A stretch of 64,000 nucleotides of DNA from the NCBI RefSeq assembly GCF_026745355.1, contig NC_079202.1, positions 38,218,543 to 38,282,542 on the forward strand. The letters run 5' to 3'. Origin of the DNA: Beta vulgaris subsp. vulgaris. Its lineage: Eukaryota > Streptophyta > Magnoliopsida > Caryophyllales > Amaranthaceae. Positions 49,502-59,726 of this stretch are shown piece after piece. The notes under the pieces are model-generated. The model did no database searches, was not told the DNA's origin, and was given only the letters and a program-made list of their open reading frames with translations. A program made the translations under genes and the position numbers. Every line of letters begins with the position of its first letter. Position 1 is the stretch's first letter.

Positions 49502-51326
49502 GTATGAACTCATGAATTTTATTATGTGACTCTTTTCTATCAATGATTCTCATCAAGTTATGGTGTTTTGGATTCTCATGTCATTTGAATAGAGTATTAT
49601 TATGGCTACTGCCACCCCTCTCCTAGGTACTGCCCTCCCCCTGTACCTCCCCTCCCTCTTTGTGCCAACCCTGCTAGCTGCTGCCCCGCCCCCTTTCTGC
49701 CAACCCCTAGCTACTGCCAACCTGCCCATACTATATACACATTAAGCTTATAATTAAACATGCTATAATCAAACCTAATTAAGTTTATAAGGATTTAAAA
49801 AGCAAGAAGACAATTATAAAATCATTTCTAAAGAACTATGAGGGCTCTTCTGCCAATGTTATGAGTTTATGAATGTGTTACTCTGTTAGGCAATTACAGT
49901 GACTCTTAATTTGAATGTAACTACTAGAGAGGGTAAATGAAAGTGATAATTGCAGTTAAAGTACCTGTGAAAGTCTAAATAACACTATATGTAGTAGAAC
50001 GACTAATTTATTTGTGTAAACGAGGAGAGTTTACTATATATCCAAGCATAATAAAGAACAACTTACTAGGAAGTTAACACAACTGCAATATTACATAGAC
50101 TGATAGATGATTCATAGTTTCACACCAGAGTTGATGCTATTAATTGCATCTAGCTTCAAGCTCAGCCACTCTAAATTGATTGAACTGTAGTCTTAAAGAA
50201 AAACAGCATCACTAATGAAATATGATAGATTATGATATGTCATGCATGTGACTTACAATCTGCATCAGTTTTGATCCAGCATTCCCTGCTGCCATTTGAA
50301 TCACTCCCATCCTCTGAGAACTGAGTTGGGTTAGAAATGCTCTTCCTGCAAAGCATATAGCCTTTGACCTGGTTTCTGAGAGAAAGTTGTGGTGCTTTCA
50401 TCACGAAATGCATGCTCATCCTTATAATAGCCTGCATCCAGGGTACCATGTTCTTGATCCCAGTAGTAGTATGCATTTTGTTGGATTTTTCTGTGGATAT
50501 CAAGCATTCTGGATGCACTTTCTTGTGAAATTTCTGCAGGATCTGCATGGAAATACTATTAGGCAGAAAAGTCTGAGATTTACATCTATTATACTTATTT
50601 TTAAACTTATATCAGGTAATTAAGGCTTATATTAGTGTTCAAGCTATGTCATAAAATATCTGTTGATTTATGTTTTAGTAAATATTCAGATACGGTTTGG
50701 AGTTTTCAGATATCTTTAAATGATTCCTCTTTTCTGTTTTTACTTCAACCTTGCTGCGGAATTAGTTCTTTATCATGTAATCATTGTCAACTTGATATCC
50801 GTTGCTTGCAGTCCATATGCTGATGCTGCTACTAATTTGAATTTTCAAGTGAATTCTAATTCACTTGATTATTCTCATAAGCTACTCTCTGCGGATGTAA
50901 GCTCGAGCCTTGTCGGCCTTGATTAGATGAATCTTAATTGAATATATCTGTGTGTGCAAGGGGGCTGGCAGGGGGAGTGTGTGAATGGTGTGTGCAAGGG
51001 GCTGGCAGGGGAGTGTGTGAAGGTGTGTGCAAGGGGGCTGGCAGGGGAGGTGTGTGAATGGTGTGTTAAGGTGAGTGTGTGTGCAGGTGGGATGTGGAGG
51101 CGGGCTGTGTGCAGGGCCAGTGTGCATGGGGGCTGGCAGAGGGAATGTCAAGGGGGTTGGCAGGGGATTAGAAGGGTGAGGATCTAACACTATTATATGC
51201 ACATGAACAATCTCTCTGAGCATTTTGTTTTTACATATTTTGAGATGCCAATTCTTCCATCTATTTGTTTAAGTTGCAGAAGTTGTGGTATTGTTTTTTT
51301 ACAAGGTTCATATTTTCTTTGGCAGA
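49502..51326 (+). other. Large intron of the Transposase_24-like gene
   Basis: Bounded by ACAG/GTATGA and TTGGCAG/ATTC. It contains a minus-strand open stretch at 50548-50240 and a plus-strand one at 50720-50926 that I cannot identify; they may be captured sequence. A G-rich minisatellite lies near its 3' end. Confidence 0.6.
50950..51175. repeat. GT/GGGG-rich minisatellite
   Basis: Irregular repeats of GGGCTGGCAGGGGAGTGTGT followed by GAAKGTGTGTGCAAG, about six partial units of 30-45 bp. Confidence 0.8.
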
Positions 51327-53689
51327 TTCTAAGGGTGAACTTCAGTTGATGAGCGGTTCAATTCAGCCCATAGACGTTTGGCATAGTCGTGGTGTTAGGT
51401 ACCATGTGCAGTTTAATGAGTTCAACCAACAATTCGGAAAGGTGGGCATCTGGCGATTTTTAGGAAGTGTAGCAAAGGATGGGACCTATTGTCCAATTGG
51501 AGAAAAGAATTGGCATCATGTTGATGTGAAACTCAAAACTAAAATTGTTATGAAGATGAGAGTATGCATACAAGTTCAAACTAAAATTGTTATGAATATA
51601 TATATATGTTTCTTATAAGCTATGTCTTATTGATCTTGCATTATTTTTTTTTTCTTTTTTCGTTGAAGGAACATTTTGTGATTCCTGAGGATGAGGTCTA
51701 TGATACATTAGCTCTCCAACGTGTTAGCAAATGTTGGAGGCACTATAAACACTCACTTAAATTGACATTTTTCAAACCCGATAAGCTTACAGAGGAAGAA
51801 CATTATGATATTGTGCCTAGTGGACATACTCGTTCTGAATGGAAACCATTGGTTCAGTATTGGTTCTCACTCAAAGGACAGGTACTTCTCTCTTTTTCGA
51901 TTTATCATTATAACGTGTGACACATCTTACTTCTACAATATTAACTAAAACTTCCATTGCGAGTGTAGCAATTGTCTCAACTTGGAAAAGCGGCACGAGC
52001 AACTCAAAATCAAGTTCATACATTGGGTTATACTAGTTACCTAATATACGAGCTGATTATGTAAGGAATAAATTTTCACTCTCATAGTTTCAATTAATTA
52101 TTATATCACCCTCCTTTATTTTAGTACATAACACCTTTATTAACTTCCTCCTTATTGCGTGTTTCGCTTATATTGTTTTGTTAATATGGTATATTCTACG
52201 AAATTATATGTTGGTTTAGTTGGTTGAGTATAAATTTAAGTTATATTTATTATGGCTGCCTTAGAAATGAACGATATCATTAGCAGGCCAAAAATAGCAA
52301 GTGACTGTAGAACCATTTTGTCCATTTTGGTTTAATGCGACTATTCTCTAGGTAGTAACTTTGAAAAGTCTTTAAAAATAGACAAATATCATATGCATTA
52401 TTATATCTAATATAATGACTTACTACAAGGTAACTAATTATTTATAGGAAGATGAACATGGAGAAGAAATGAGTTTGATTGAACTTTGGGAAGCAACTCA
52501 TAAGAGAAAGGATGGAACCTATCTTGAAGGCACAGACACTTCAGACTTTTTGGTACTTGGTCTAACACATTAGTCTATCTTTGCATTCTATTTTTCTATC
52601 ATCAGATTTACATTATTATTCCCTAAAAAACTATGTAGGAGATGCAAAGGCAAAGGTTGATTCATTAAAGCTTTGTAATCCTTCTATGTCTCGTGTTGAC
52701 GTTGAGAATGAAGCCTTTCAAACTGTCATGAATGGAGATGAAGTACCTGAACGACCTCAGGGATATGGATTTGGGTGAAAAAAAGTGATATTCATGGGGT
52801 GCGTGGTATGCTTAGAAAAGAAGGAAATGGAAAATTAAAAGGAGACATGTGGAACTAGAAACGTTGTGGAAACATCTTTATTGAAGAAGAGAAATGAGGA
52901 ACTTGAAAAACAAAACAAAGAGATAACTAACAAGTTTGATGAGCATACTAAGATGATGAAGACCGTTGCTACACATTTTTCTCTAGTGTTGGATGCGGTG
53001 CGTGATGGAAAAGCTTCTGCTCAACTTATAGATGCTGCAAAGTCAGCTATGCATTTGATTACTACAGAGGTATTGTTATAATATTATCATTCATTGTTTC
53101 ACTTGAATTTAAAATCAAGTTGATTACTGGTTACCTATTCTTTTCTTTTGTCATTAACTAACTTTTTAACATCTTTTATAATTGACCATCACTATAATAT
53201 ATCACATTAATTACTTATGTCATTCTTTGTTTTTTTTTTTTTTTTTGAGGATCAAGATGATGGTGAAGGAAAAGAAGCCAAGGATCCATTATTGTATTAG
53301 TACAACTTGTAAAGCTATTAATGATTTGAAAAGGCTTTGTAAAAGATATATTTCTTTTGTTCTGTTTTTTTGGTAAGGTTTTAAGAAGTTGATAGTAGAC
53401 ATTATCTAATTGACTTATTTGTAACCGAACAGGATATTTTAGTGTGTATTTAATCATTAGTGAATTAATACAGATAATATTATTATATATATTATTGGTC
53501 ATTTCTACTTAAGTATTTTTTATTGGAAAATCGCTTATAATATATTATATTTGATCCATATCCAATTAAATAATAGCTATTATTATTAGATGTTTTTTCT
53601 AGGCTAAAATCTCGATACTTTTTTGTGTTAAGAGTTATTTTGGCTCTAAAAATTTATTTGTGGAGGTAAAATATTCTTGACGCTGGAAT

Positions 53690-53979
53690 GTCTAGAACAT
53701 ATTGTGCGATGCAGAAAAGCGTTGAGAAACCCAACACAAAACAACGTCACGCATATTTCAAGACGCAGAAAAGTGTTGAGAAACTCAACACAAAAAAGCA
53801 TCACAAGTCATACTGGACGCATCTCTGCGTTGAGAATCTCAACGCAAGAAAGCGTCGAGAATTCTCCACGCCTAAAATCTCGACGCTTTTACAAAGCGTT
53901 GAGAATCAATTTCTCAACGCATTTTTCCGTCTAGAATATTGAGGAAAAGCGTTGAGAAAACACTCTTTTTCTAGTATCG
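53690..53979. repeat. Right subterminal repeats of CACTA B
   Basis: At least nine occurrences of GCGTTGAGAA or its inverse TCTCAACGC, in both orientations and several paired head to head (for example GCGTTGAGAATCTCAACGC near 53828), ending at the element terminus. Confidence 0.88.
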
Positions 53980-54115
53980 TTACTTGGTCATTCACTCTGG
54001 TGTTCTCCCCTCCATGAGAAAGGTTTTGATCCTTTTCTATTTCTACACTTGTGGATCCGCATGCTTCTTTTGATGGTCTATTCGCAGTCCACACTATTTC
54101 ATTTTCCATCTTCAT
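53980..54115 (-). pseudogene. LINE ORF1 N-terminus, severed by CACTA B
   Basis: Start codon at 54115; reads MKMENEIVWTANRPSKEACG and on to VNDQVT at the CACTA B boundary (53980). The continuation lies 15 kb away at 38859. The open frame drifts into CACTA B terminal sequence, which is not part of the gene. The LINE 5'UTR occupies 54116-54418. Confidence 0.75.
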
Positions 54116-54432
54116 TGTTCAATACTTCTCTCCTCTGTGATACCCTCCTGAAAAGAAGGTCCATGATCCAATTCCTGTAACATTGTTTCTAACTACACAA
54201 GGGCATTCACTATACAAACACACTTAATTAGATAAAAACTTTGAAAGAGTATTCAATTCAGAATGAAACTAACAATCCCTAAAAAGAAAATTAATCTATG
54301 GACTTCCCTTCTAAAATATTCACTTCGAGGTCCTTACATGTAAAACATGCAAGATGAAATCCTAGTGATGAAAATTCTAGAGAGAGAAAGTTTTGTGAGC
54401 ATAACACAATGACAGCTCTGCCTTACAATATA

Positions 54433-55077
54433 ATGTTGAAGAATGCAAAAGTTAATCCAGATTTCCTCTCCACTTTGTTCTTGTAGAAGTGAATCATCCA
54501 TGGTTCTTCCTCCACTTTGTTCTTCTCTATGGCCATCTTCTTACTCCACTTTTTTGTCGCTGTGGAAAAAAAGGTATGCAAGGTTTTGGCTTCAATTGAA
54601 TTAGAGAAGGATTGAAGGAATATAAAAGGTCCAATTAAACTTAGAAATCGTTTTTTTTCTCTTTGGAAAATGGGGATTAGAGCTGTAATCGAAATTGGAA
54701 AGATTGAAATTCTTGGGAGCCTGAAACAGGAAGACGGAGGCAAACGAGGAGTTTGAGTTTTGAAATCGGAAGAATTATCTCAGGCATGAAATAAAGCAAC
54801 TAATAGTTAGTTTTTTTATAAAAAAATGGGTAAAAAAATATAATTGGGCCCTTATATTTTGGGGCCCTGTGTAGTTGCTCACCCTACACAAGGCCTTAGT
54901 CAGGCCTGACAGCAACAATATATCAAATGATAAAAATAGTTTGACATATTGTTGTAGTTTCTTATAAAAACCGCAACATGTTGTTATATATACGCTTTTT
55001 TTCCACACATAGGCTATTGCTTATGTATGGCTAAAATCGCAGCAATTCAATAGCAACAATATTTTTTTTTACTAGTG
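54433..55077. other. Right interior and subterminal region of CACTA A
   Basis: 54433-54900 has an unidentified minus-strand open stretch (54743-54423). Around 54840-54910 lies GGGCCC...GGGGCCCTGTGTAG...AGGCCTTAGTCAGGCCTG, reminiscent of hAT element ends, but no second end was found. 54910-55077 carries the CCGCAACA/TTGTTG subterminal repeats of CACTA A. Confidence 0.5.
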
Positions 55078-55109
55078 TTTTCAATAGGAAAATCAATTTA
55101 TTTTCTATA

Positions 55110-55860
55110 TGTGGTTTTCACCCTTTCTAAGACACGTATATCGAGACGATCGTAAATGGTGTTTTTGACCTTGTTTATAACGTTTTTTTTTTGGAAAACG
55201 AATGCTGCCAAAAATCATTATGGGACGCGATAATTTCAAGAATCCAGTTGAAATGATTACCAATACGTAAATTTTTTGGGCATGTGTTTCTAGGCGATCT
55301 TAAATGACACTTTTGACCATCAAAATGAATTAACTTTAAAAACGGACGCTACTGAGTGTATTTTATAGGCACAAATTTGGAGAAGCCAAACGAAATGAGT
55401 ACCAATACTTCAATTTATTCTCAATTTTTTGGAAGCGATCTTAAGAAGCACTTTTGACTTTAGAAAGAACTTTTTTTGAAAAAACGGACACCACCCTACA
55501 CCTTATACTGCGCTAATTTCGAGAAGTCTGTCGAAATAAGTACAAATATGTCAAATTTGGGTCACGTGTTTTGAGATGATCTGAAACTGTGCTTTTAATT
55601 TTCGAAATGATTTTATTTAAAAGGACACTACTGAGCGCCCTTTAAAGACGTGAATTTTGAGAAATCAGTCGAAATGATGACCAATATGTAAAGATTTTCA
55701 GCTAATGTTTTAAAGCATTCCTAAACAACACTTTGATCTTCGAGATGACTTTTTTTTTTGAAAAACGGACGCCACCAAGCGTTTTTCATAGCTACGCATT
55801 TTGAGAAGTAGATCGAAATGAGTACCAAAAGGTCAATTATATAGGCACACTTTTTCAAAA
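55110..55860. repeat. Five diverged copies of a ~141-bp tandem repeat
   Basis: The marker CGAAATGAGTACCAATA recurs with the G of GAAAT at 55250, 55392, 55533, 55671 and 55815: spacings 142, 141, 138 and 144. Other shared blocks are GATCTTAAA...CACTTTTGA, AAAACGGACGCYACCRAGCG and TTTGAGAAGTC. Copies are clearly diverged from one another. Confidence 0.88.
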
Positions 55861-56030
55861 AAAATTAATTACAAAAAAATAGTTTGGCGCAATTACATTG
55901 TATAACGTAGCTTTTTAACCAACTTAACTGGTCATAATTAGAGTGGGGCTATTTCAGAAAGATAGTTGGGATTATTCTAGAAAAATAGTTAATAGTTAAA
56001 ATATTTCCTCTCAGTTTTTCCTATCATTAA

Positions 56031-56699
56031 GGGGTCGTTTGGTTAGGAAAGGGTAAAGAAAAATGTATGACGAAAGGGTTAGGTAAGGAAAGAAATTCCA
56101 AATCCCAATTAGCCTACGTGTTTGGTTTGTTTCAAAGGATAAGGGCTTCAAAATTTCTTTCTCCTTCCCTTTAATAATCTCTTTCTCTCAGACACGACAA
56201 GAAAACCTGTGAACCTTGGCCGACAGTGGTGCCGACAGAGACTAGTGCGTTACCTAGCCTGGTATGGTGGTAGTATGACGAGGGTGGTATGTATTTCAGT
56301 CCATATACCACGTTTATAGTTGTCTCTTTATCTCTTCACTAGATATGGTACGGTGGTCGTGGCGGCTCGTCTCTTGGTAACTTTTCTATTTCAATCGCCG
56401 CATCTAGTATAATGGTGGTGGTGGGGTGACGCCTAGCGTTTCGTCAATCTCTTCTTCTCACATCCGATCTTATGTGGTGGACTGGTTGTAGTGCGGTGAG
56501 CTTGGGTCGACGGTGGGCCTAGCATGGTCAATGGTGGTAACGGCGTAGTCAACAGGGTCTGGTGGTGGTCAACAGGGTCTGGTGGTGGTGGGTCAACAGG
56601 GTGTTGGTGGGGTCAACGGCGGAGTGGTGGTGGTCATGATGGTTATGTTGCAGTGGTGGATCCAACGTGGGTTCAACTAAACCCACGAGGATCCAGAAA
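56031..56699. other. Spacer with GGT/GTCAACAGGG minisatellite
   Basis: 56031-56160 begins GGGGTCGTTTGGTTAGG, a start typical of several plant MITEs, but no partner terminus found. 56520-56650 contains repeats of GTCAACAGGGTCTGGTGGTG. The rest is unremarkable. Confidence 0.5.
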
Positions 56700-56835
56700 A
56701 AAATAAAAAAGGAAATAGATTTGCTTTGTATACAACAAAAGTGTGCAATATCGTTGAACAACATTGTAGCTCAGCGGCAAAGCATGTGTACTAGTGTTCT
56801 TTAGCTCAAGGGTCATAGGTTCGAATTCTCTGATG
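56700..56835 (+). mobile_element. tRNA-derived SINE-like segment
   Basis: A box-like TAGCTCAGCGG at 56767-56777 and B box-like GGTTCGAATTC at 56818-56828, about 51 bases apart, match the internal Pol III promoter of tRNAs. The flanking sequence cannot fold as a full tRNA cloverleaf by eye. No TSD identified. Confidence 0.45.
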
Positions 56836-57367
56836 AGTTTCATTCCATCTCTTTTGCCCTTTTTTTGTCCTCCCTTTATGCTTATATTATATTCTTAGTC
56901 TTTCTTTTTTTTTTTTATCCTCCATTATTTTTAAACTTTCTTTATTATCTATAAATCTCTCTCTCCCACCAAGTACAAATATAGTAAAAGGTAATAAATC
57001 TAGTTTATTTTTCGTTCTCATCCCATTTTTCTTGCTTAAGCAATCAATTAATCATAACCTAAATAAAATTAGTTACTAAAAATTCACTATGTTAGTTACT
57101 TGATTCACTACTCGAATATTTATATAATATACAATGAGAAGTGTGTTAAAATGAAAGTGACTAATGTTCATATATATTGACATTTTTATATGTGCATTTG
57201 TATACTAAATGTACATGTATTAATTTTTGAAAATGGAAGAATTTTATACATCACTTTCTAAACAGAAGTCATGATAGAACTCATTATTACTCAAATTAAA
57301 CTTTCTAAACAGACGTAGCCCGGTATCAGGTTCTGGAACGCGTTATCGGTAGGAGCGAAGACGGTCG
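56836..57367. other. AT-rich spacer
   Basis: Poly-T-rich and AT-rich sequence with no recognisable gene, repeat or element end. Confidence 0.5.
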
Positions 57368-57765
57368 TTAATCTTCCAACTTGGACTTCCATCCACCAAC
57401 TATGGCATCGTAATCTTCCTGCATATTGTACACAATTAAGAAAAATAAAAGAGCATTAGCCCAAGCTCAATCAAAAAAATATAACATTACATATAGTCAA
57501 GAAAAAAGTAAGTATATCCAGAATCACCAATGTGCACTGAATGTTACAAACCTCAGAGAAGTCTGTAATGAATCTTTCCTTTTCCTTCTCGACTGCGTTT
57601 AGTTCTCTTTCCAGAACTTTGGAGAACTAAAACATAAGGACACAATTTCATAAGAAAAATATTTAAAGTAATACTTTAACTTCGAAGAAACATAGGGCGA
57701 TTAAATGAAACCTGATCAGTCCTATCCTCGGCGATAACCTCATCAAATCCAGCATCTCTGAGCGT
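57368..57765 (-). pseudogene. Phosphoethanolamine N-methyltransferase, 3' exon fragments
   Basis: Three minus-strand exons with GT-AG borders: 57765-57712 (TLRDAGFDEVIAEDRTDQ), 57626-57552 (FSKVLERELNAVEKEKERFI and TDFSE) and 57418-57368 (EDYDAIVGGWKSKLED, stop). This is the C-terminal region of plant PEAMT/NMT1, the AdoMet-dependent enzyme that methylates phosphoethanolamine to phosphocholine. The native C-terminus (after KxKL, normally ending near GLFIAKK) is replaced by a premature stop, and everything upstream of the first exon is absent. Introns are kept, so this is a DNA-level copy, not a retrocopy. Confidence 0.85.
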
Positions 57766-57953
57766 CTGGATAAAATGTATAATCTTTAGCATACTTGCTA
57801 GACTGCTAGTTGCTAATGAGACGAATGTTTGAATTTCTCAAAAGACAATAAAGCATTTCTCCTCCTCAAACACGTAGTTTGACTTTCTTGGTCAATTTGT
57901 AAAAACTTTCACCAAAAAAGCCGGTGAGCCACAACCACAGTTGTTCATCCTAC

Positions 57954-58083
57954 CATGACCCGATCAAGTGCCTGCTGCACACTCTTTTCAGACTCTGCAT
58001 CAAGTGCACTGGTTGCTTCATCAAGTAGCAGTATTGATGGGTTCTTCACTAAAGCACGTGCTATAGCAACCCTTTGCTTCTGT
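57954..58083 (-). pseudogene. ABC transporter B-family ATPase exon fragment
   Basis: Minus strand: [20 protein letters not shown] then [20 protein letters not shown] and RVM, followed by a GTAGGATG donor. This is the end of the ABC signature, Walker B (ILLLDE) and D-loop of an ABCB/MDR-type nucleotide-binding domain. The LSGG before QKQR is missing and replaced by unrelated sequence, and no further ABC exon follows; the PEAMT fragments come next in the same orientation. Confidence 0.88.
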
Positions 58084-58294
58084 TATGTCTTCAATCTCCG
58101 TCATTGTGGATCTTCTATGCAACAACACAAACAAAATTAGCACATTAAATAACTGATGTTTAAAGAATTAGCAAACATGATTAAAGACAATAAACAAAGA
58201 AGTAAGAACAGATGGGAACAATGTTAAAGACTTATTGATTGACAATAAACTAAGAGTTGTCTGCTACTTTTAAATTTTGAAAAGCAACAACGCC

Positions 58295-59661
58295 TGTTGA
58301 ACCCTAGTTTTGATAATGACAAAGAAACAAAGGAACAAACTAAGTAGTGAACTAATGAATTATTTAAGTGTATGGTGTCTAAGGTATCAATGCAAGGAAC
58401 TGGGAGAATACGAAGTCAATGAAGAAGTCAAGAGAGGATTTCAAAGGCTAAGTAAAGAAGTTTCTATGTTGATACTGGAGCAAGCATTGGATCAAGAATA
58501 ATAGAAGCTAGGCGTTTTATTTTCTAGTTCCAATGTAAAGGAACAAAGAAAGAATGGTAAGGAACTGTGGCAGTCTATTTGAGAATGAAGCGTTTGTTCC
58601 TTTGTAAGGAACAAACTAAGTGGCACTTAGCTAATATGTTAAAGGAACTAAACTAATATAAGGAACTAGACTTAGGCGTGTACTTAGTAAAACGATTAAA
58701 AGATAATGGAGTAAGTCATGCCTAGATTATAGGAAATTAGTTATTTCTAATTTCAAAATGATAAAATCATTTTAAAAAGAAAATCTGTTTTGGAAAAGAT
58801 TTTATTTTTCGGAAAATAAGAAAATAAATATCCGGTTGTTAGAAAGATTTTATTTCAAAGATATTATTTTCTTAAAGATTAGAAATTCAGATTTAAAGAT
58901 AAAAAGAGTTTATAAAAACTGATTTTCGGATAATGCTAAGGAACTCCTATTATTTAGGAGTAATGGCTGCATTTTATCCACTTCATTTATAGTTCATGGG
59001 ATCATGGGACATGATGTAAAACGTGTTCCTTAGGGGAAGGAACATCATGGGTAAATGGATTAAAACGTGTACTCTAACATTAATCCCACGTTCTTCATGA
59101 TTAACACTATAAATATAGAAGTCTAGATAAGTTCCAAATTGTGTCTGACTAAGTAATTAAGTGAGTTTAACTTATTAAGTGTCAGTGCCTTCATTCTCTC
59201 ATAATAGCCATTTGTTCTTTGCCTTCTTACTCTAATTCCACTAAGCTTATTTCGATCAATTGTATTTTGGTTTTTGGGGTAAGGGAACTTTGAGTGAAGT
59301 TCTGTAAGAGAAAGGCTTTGAGTGAAGCTTGTATGTGTGAGAAAACTTCGAGTGAAGTTGAGAGGAACTGCTGTTAAGGGAACAGTGGTTCAGGAACTTG
59401 AGTTTAGGAACTCAAGGTAGGCTCGAGTTAGAATTAGGTTGTAACAGAGTTGTTTGGCCTAATTAGTGAAAGTGTTGAGTTTAAAATCCCTAGTGGTCGA
59501 GTTGTTTCTTCTTGTTGGGCCCAAGAAGTTTTTCCTCGTAAAAATCCCTTGTGTTCCTTTAGCTTGTTTATTCGTTTAAGTTTTAATTTCCGCAAAAAGT
59601 TACGTTTATTTCTACACCTACAATTCACCCCCCCTCTTGTAGTGTTCCTAGGGAAATAACA
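58295..59661 (+). repeat. 5' LTR of Sirevirus-like copy 2
   Basis: 1367 bp, TGTTGAACCC...GGGAAATAACA, closely similar to both LTRs of copy 1. Confidence 0.94.
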
Positions 59662-59662
59662 A

Positions 59663-59675
59663 TTGGTATCAGAGC
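59663..59675 (+). promoter_or_regulatory. Primer binding site of copy 2
   Basis: TTGGTATCAGAGC one base after the LTR, identical to the PBS of copy 1. Confidence 0.93.
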
Positions 59676-59726
59676 TAGAACTCACGTAAGATAGGAAACC
59701 CTATTGAGAAAAAGATCCAAGGAACA

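Larger units (their letters stand above)
48380..53081 (+). pseudogene. Transposase_24 (Ptta/En/Spm)-like second gene of CACTA B
   Basis: Preceded by GTTTTGTAG, an acceptor-like site. Exon 1, 48380-49501, starts MTYRSKRTRVAAAS: a long Ser/Thr/Pro-rich region with repeated IPQS/PMG blocks, a frame change near 49110-49150, ending KFDAKEEVLIT. Further exons with GT-AG borders: 51327-51561 (GVRYHVQFNEFNQQFGKVGI, YCPIGEKNWHHVD), 51669-51881 (HFVIPEDEVYDTLALQRVSK, FKPDKLTEEEHY, RSEWKPLVQYWFS), 51969 to about 52060 (LGKAARATQNQVHTLGYTSY), about 52449-52552 (SLIELWEATHKRKDGTYLEG), and 52640-53081 with a predicted coiled coil (KKRNEELEKQNKEITNKFDE). The frame is not kept at one junction near 52060/52449. 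This corresponds to the DNA-binding partner (TNPA/TNP1 class) gene of CACTA elements. Confidence 0.75.
38860..53979 (+). mobile_element. CACTA (En/Spm) element B with decayed transposase genes
   Basis: Left terminus CACTACTAGAAATAGAG at 38860; right terminus is the inverted ...CTTTTTCTAGTATCG ending at about 53979, its last bases diverged, so the 3-bp TSD (ATT on the left) is not clear on the right. Subterminal repeats of TCTCAACGC/GCGTTGAGAA occur at 38895-38995 and densely at 53690-53965. Two plus-strand gene regions fit the En/Spm plan: a TNP2-like transposase (42117-45623) and a Transposase_24-like gene (48380-53081). The 15.1-kb length, with about 3 kb before the first gene, is within the usual range for plant CACTA elements. 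Confidence 0.9.
30800..54418 (-). mobile_element. L1-type LINE with RNase H, interrupted by CACTA element B
   Basis: The 14-bp string TGCCTTACAATATA lies at 30786-30799 and 54419-54432. The left copy is followed at once by seven T, which on the minus strand is the 3' A tail; the right copy borders the LINE 5'UTR (CTTTCTCTCTCTAGAATTTT on the minus strand). So a LINE spans 30800-54418 on the minus strand. Order: 5'UTR, ORF1 with DUF4283-like domain and zinc knuckle, endonuclease, reverse transcriptase, zf-RVT, RNase H, 3'UTR. Subtracting CACTA B and a ~1.5-kb insertion leaves about 7 kb, nearly full length. Confidence 0.85.
28508..55077. mobile_element. CACTA element A (ends only), carrying later insertions
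   Basis: Left end CACTAGTAGAATACTATAAT at 28508; right end ...TTTACTAGTG at 55077; both flanked by TTT, a 3-bp TSD. Subterminal repeats match in inverted orientation: TTGTTGCGG/CCGCAACA motifs at 28560-28740 and at 54910-55060. Interior on the left to 30785 and on the right from 54433 shows no transposase, so it is non-autonomous or gutted. A minus-strand LINE occupies most of it. Confidence 0.72.
28319..56021. mobile_element. Mutator-like element, outermost level of a four-deep nest
   Basis: The left arm starts GGAAAAATTGATGAGAATAATC at 28319 and the right arm ends with the inverted form (AATAATCC...TTTTTCC) at 56021. Flanking 9-mers are TATCATTTT (28310-28318) and TATCATTAA (56022-56030), 7 of 9 identical, as expected for an aged 9-bp Mutator-type TSD. 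Without the nested insertions the element would be about 1.1 kb: 28319-28507 plus 55078-56021. No transposase seen. The termini are diverged, so the pairing is probable rather than certain. Confidence 0.5.

Noticed and set aside
30440..54800. CAACTAATA near 30440 and near 54797 as the LINE target-site duplication
   Set aside because: Only 9 bp. TGCCTTACAATATA at 30786/54419 is longer, abuts the T run and meets the LINE 5'UTR start.
54840..54911. hAT transposon end (CAGGCCTGAC...)
   Set aside because: No second inverted end or 8-bp duplication was found, so it is mentioned only as resemblance.
56767..56828. Functional tRNA gene
   Set aside because: A- and B-box matches only; no acceptor stem pairing or anticodon arm of the right size could be traced.
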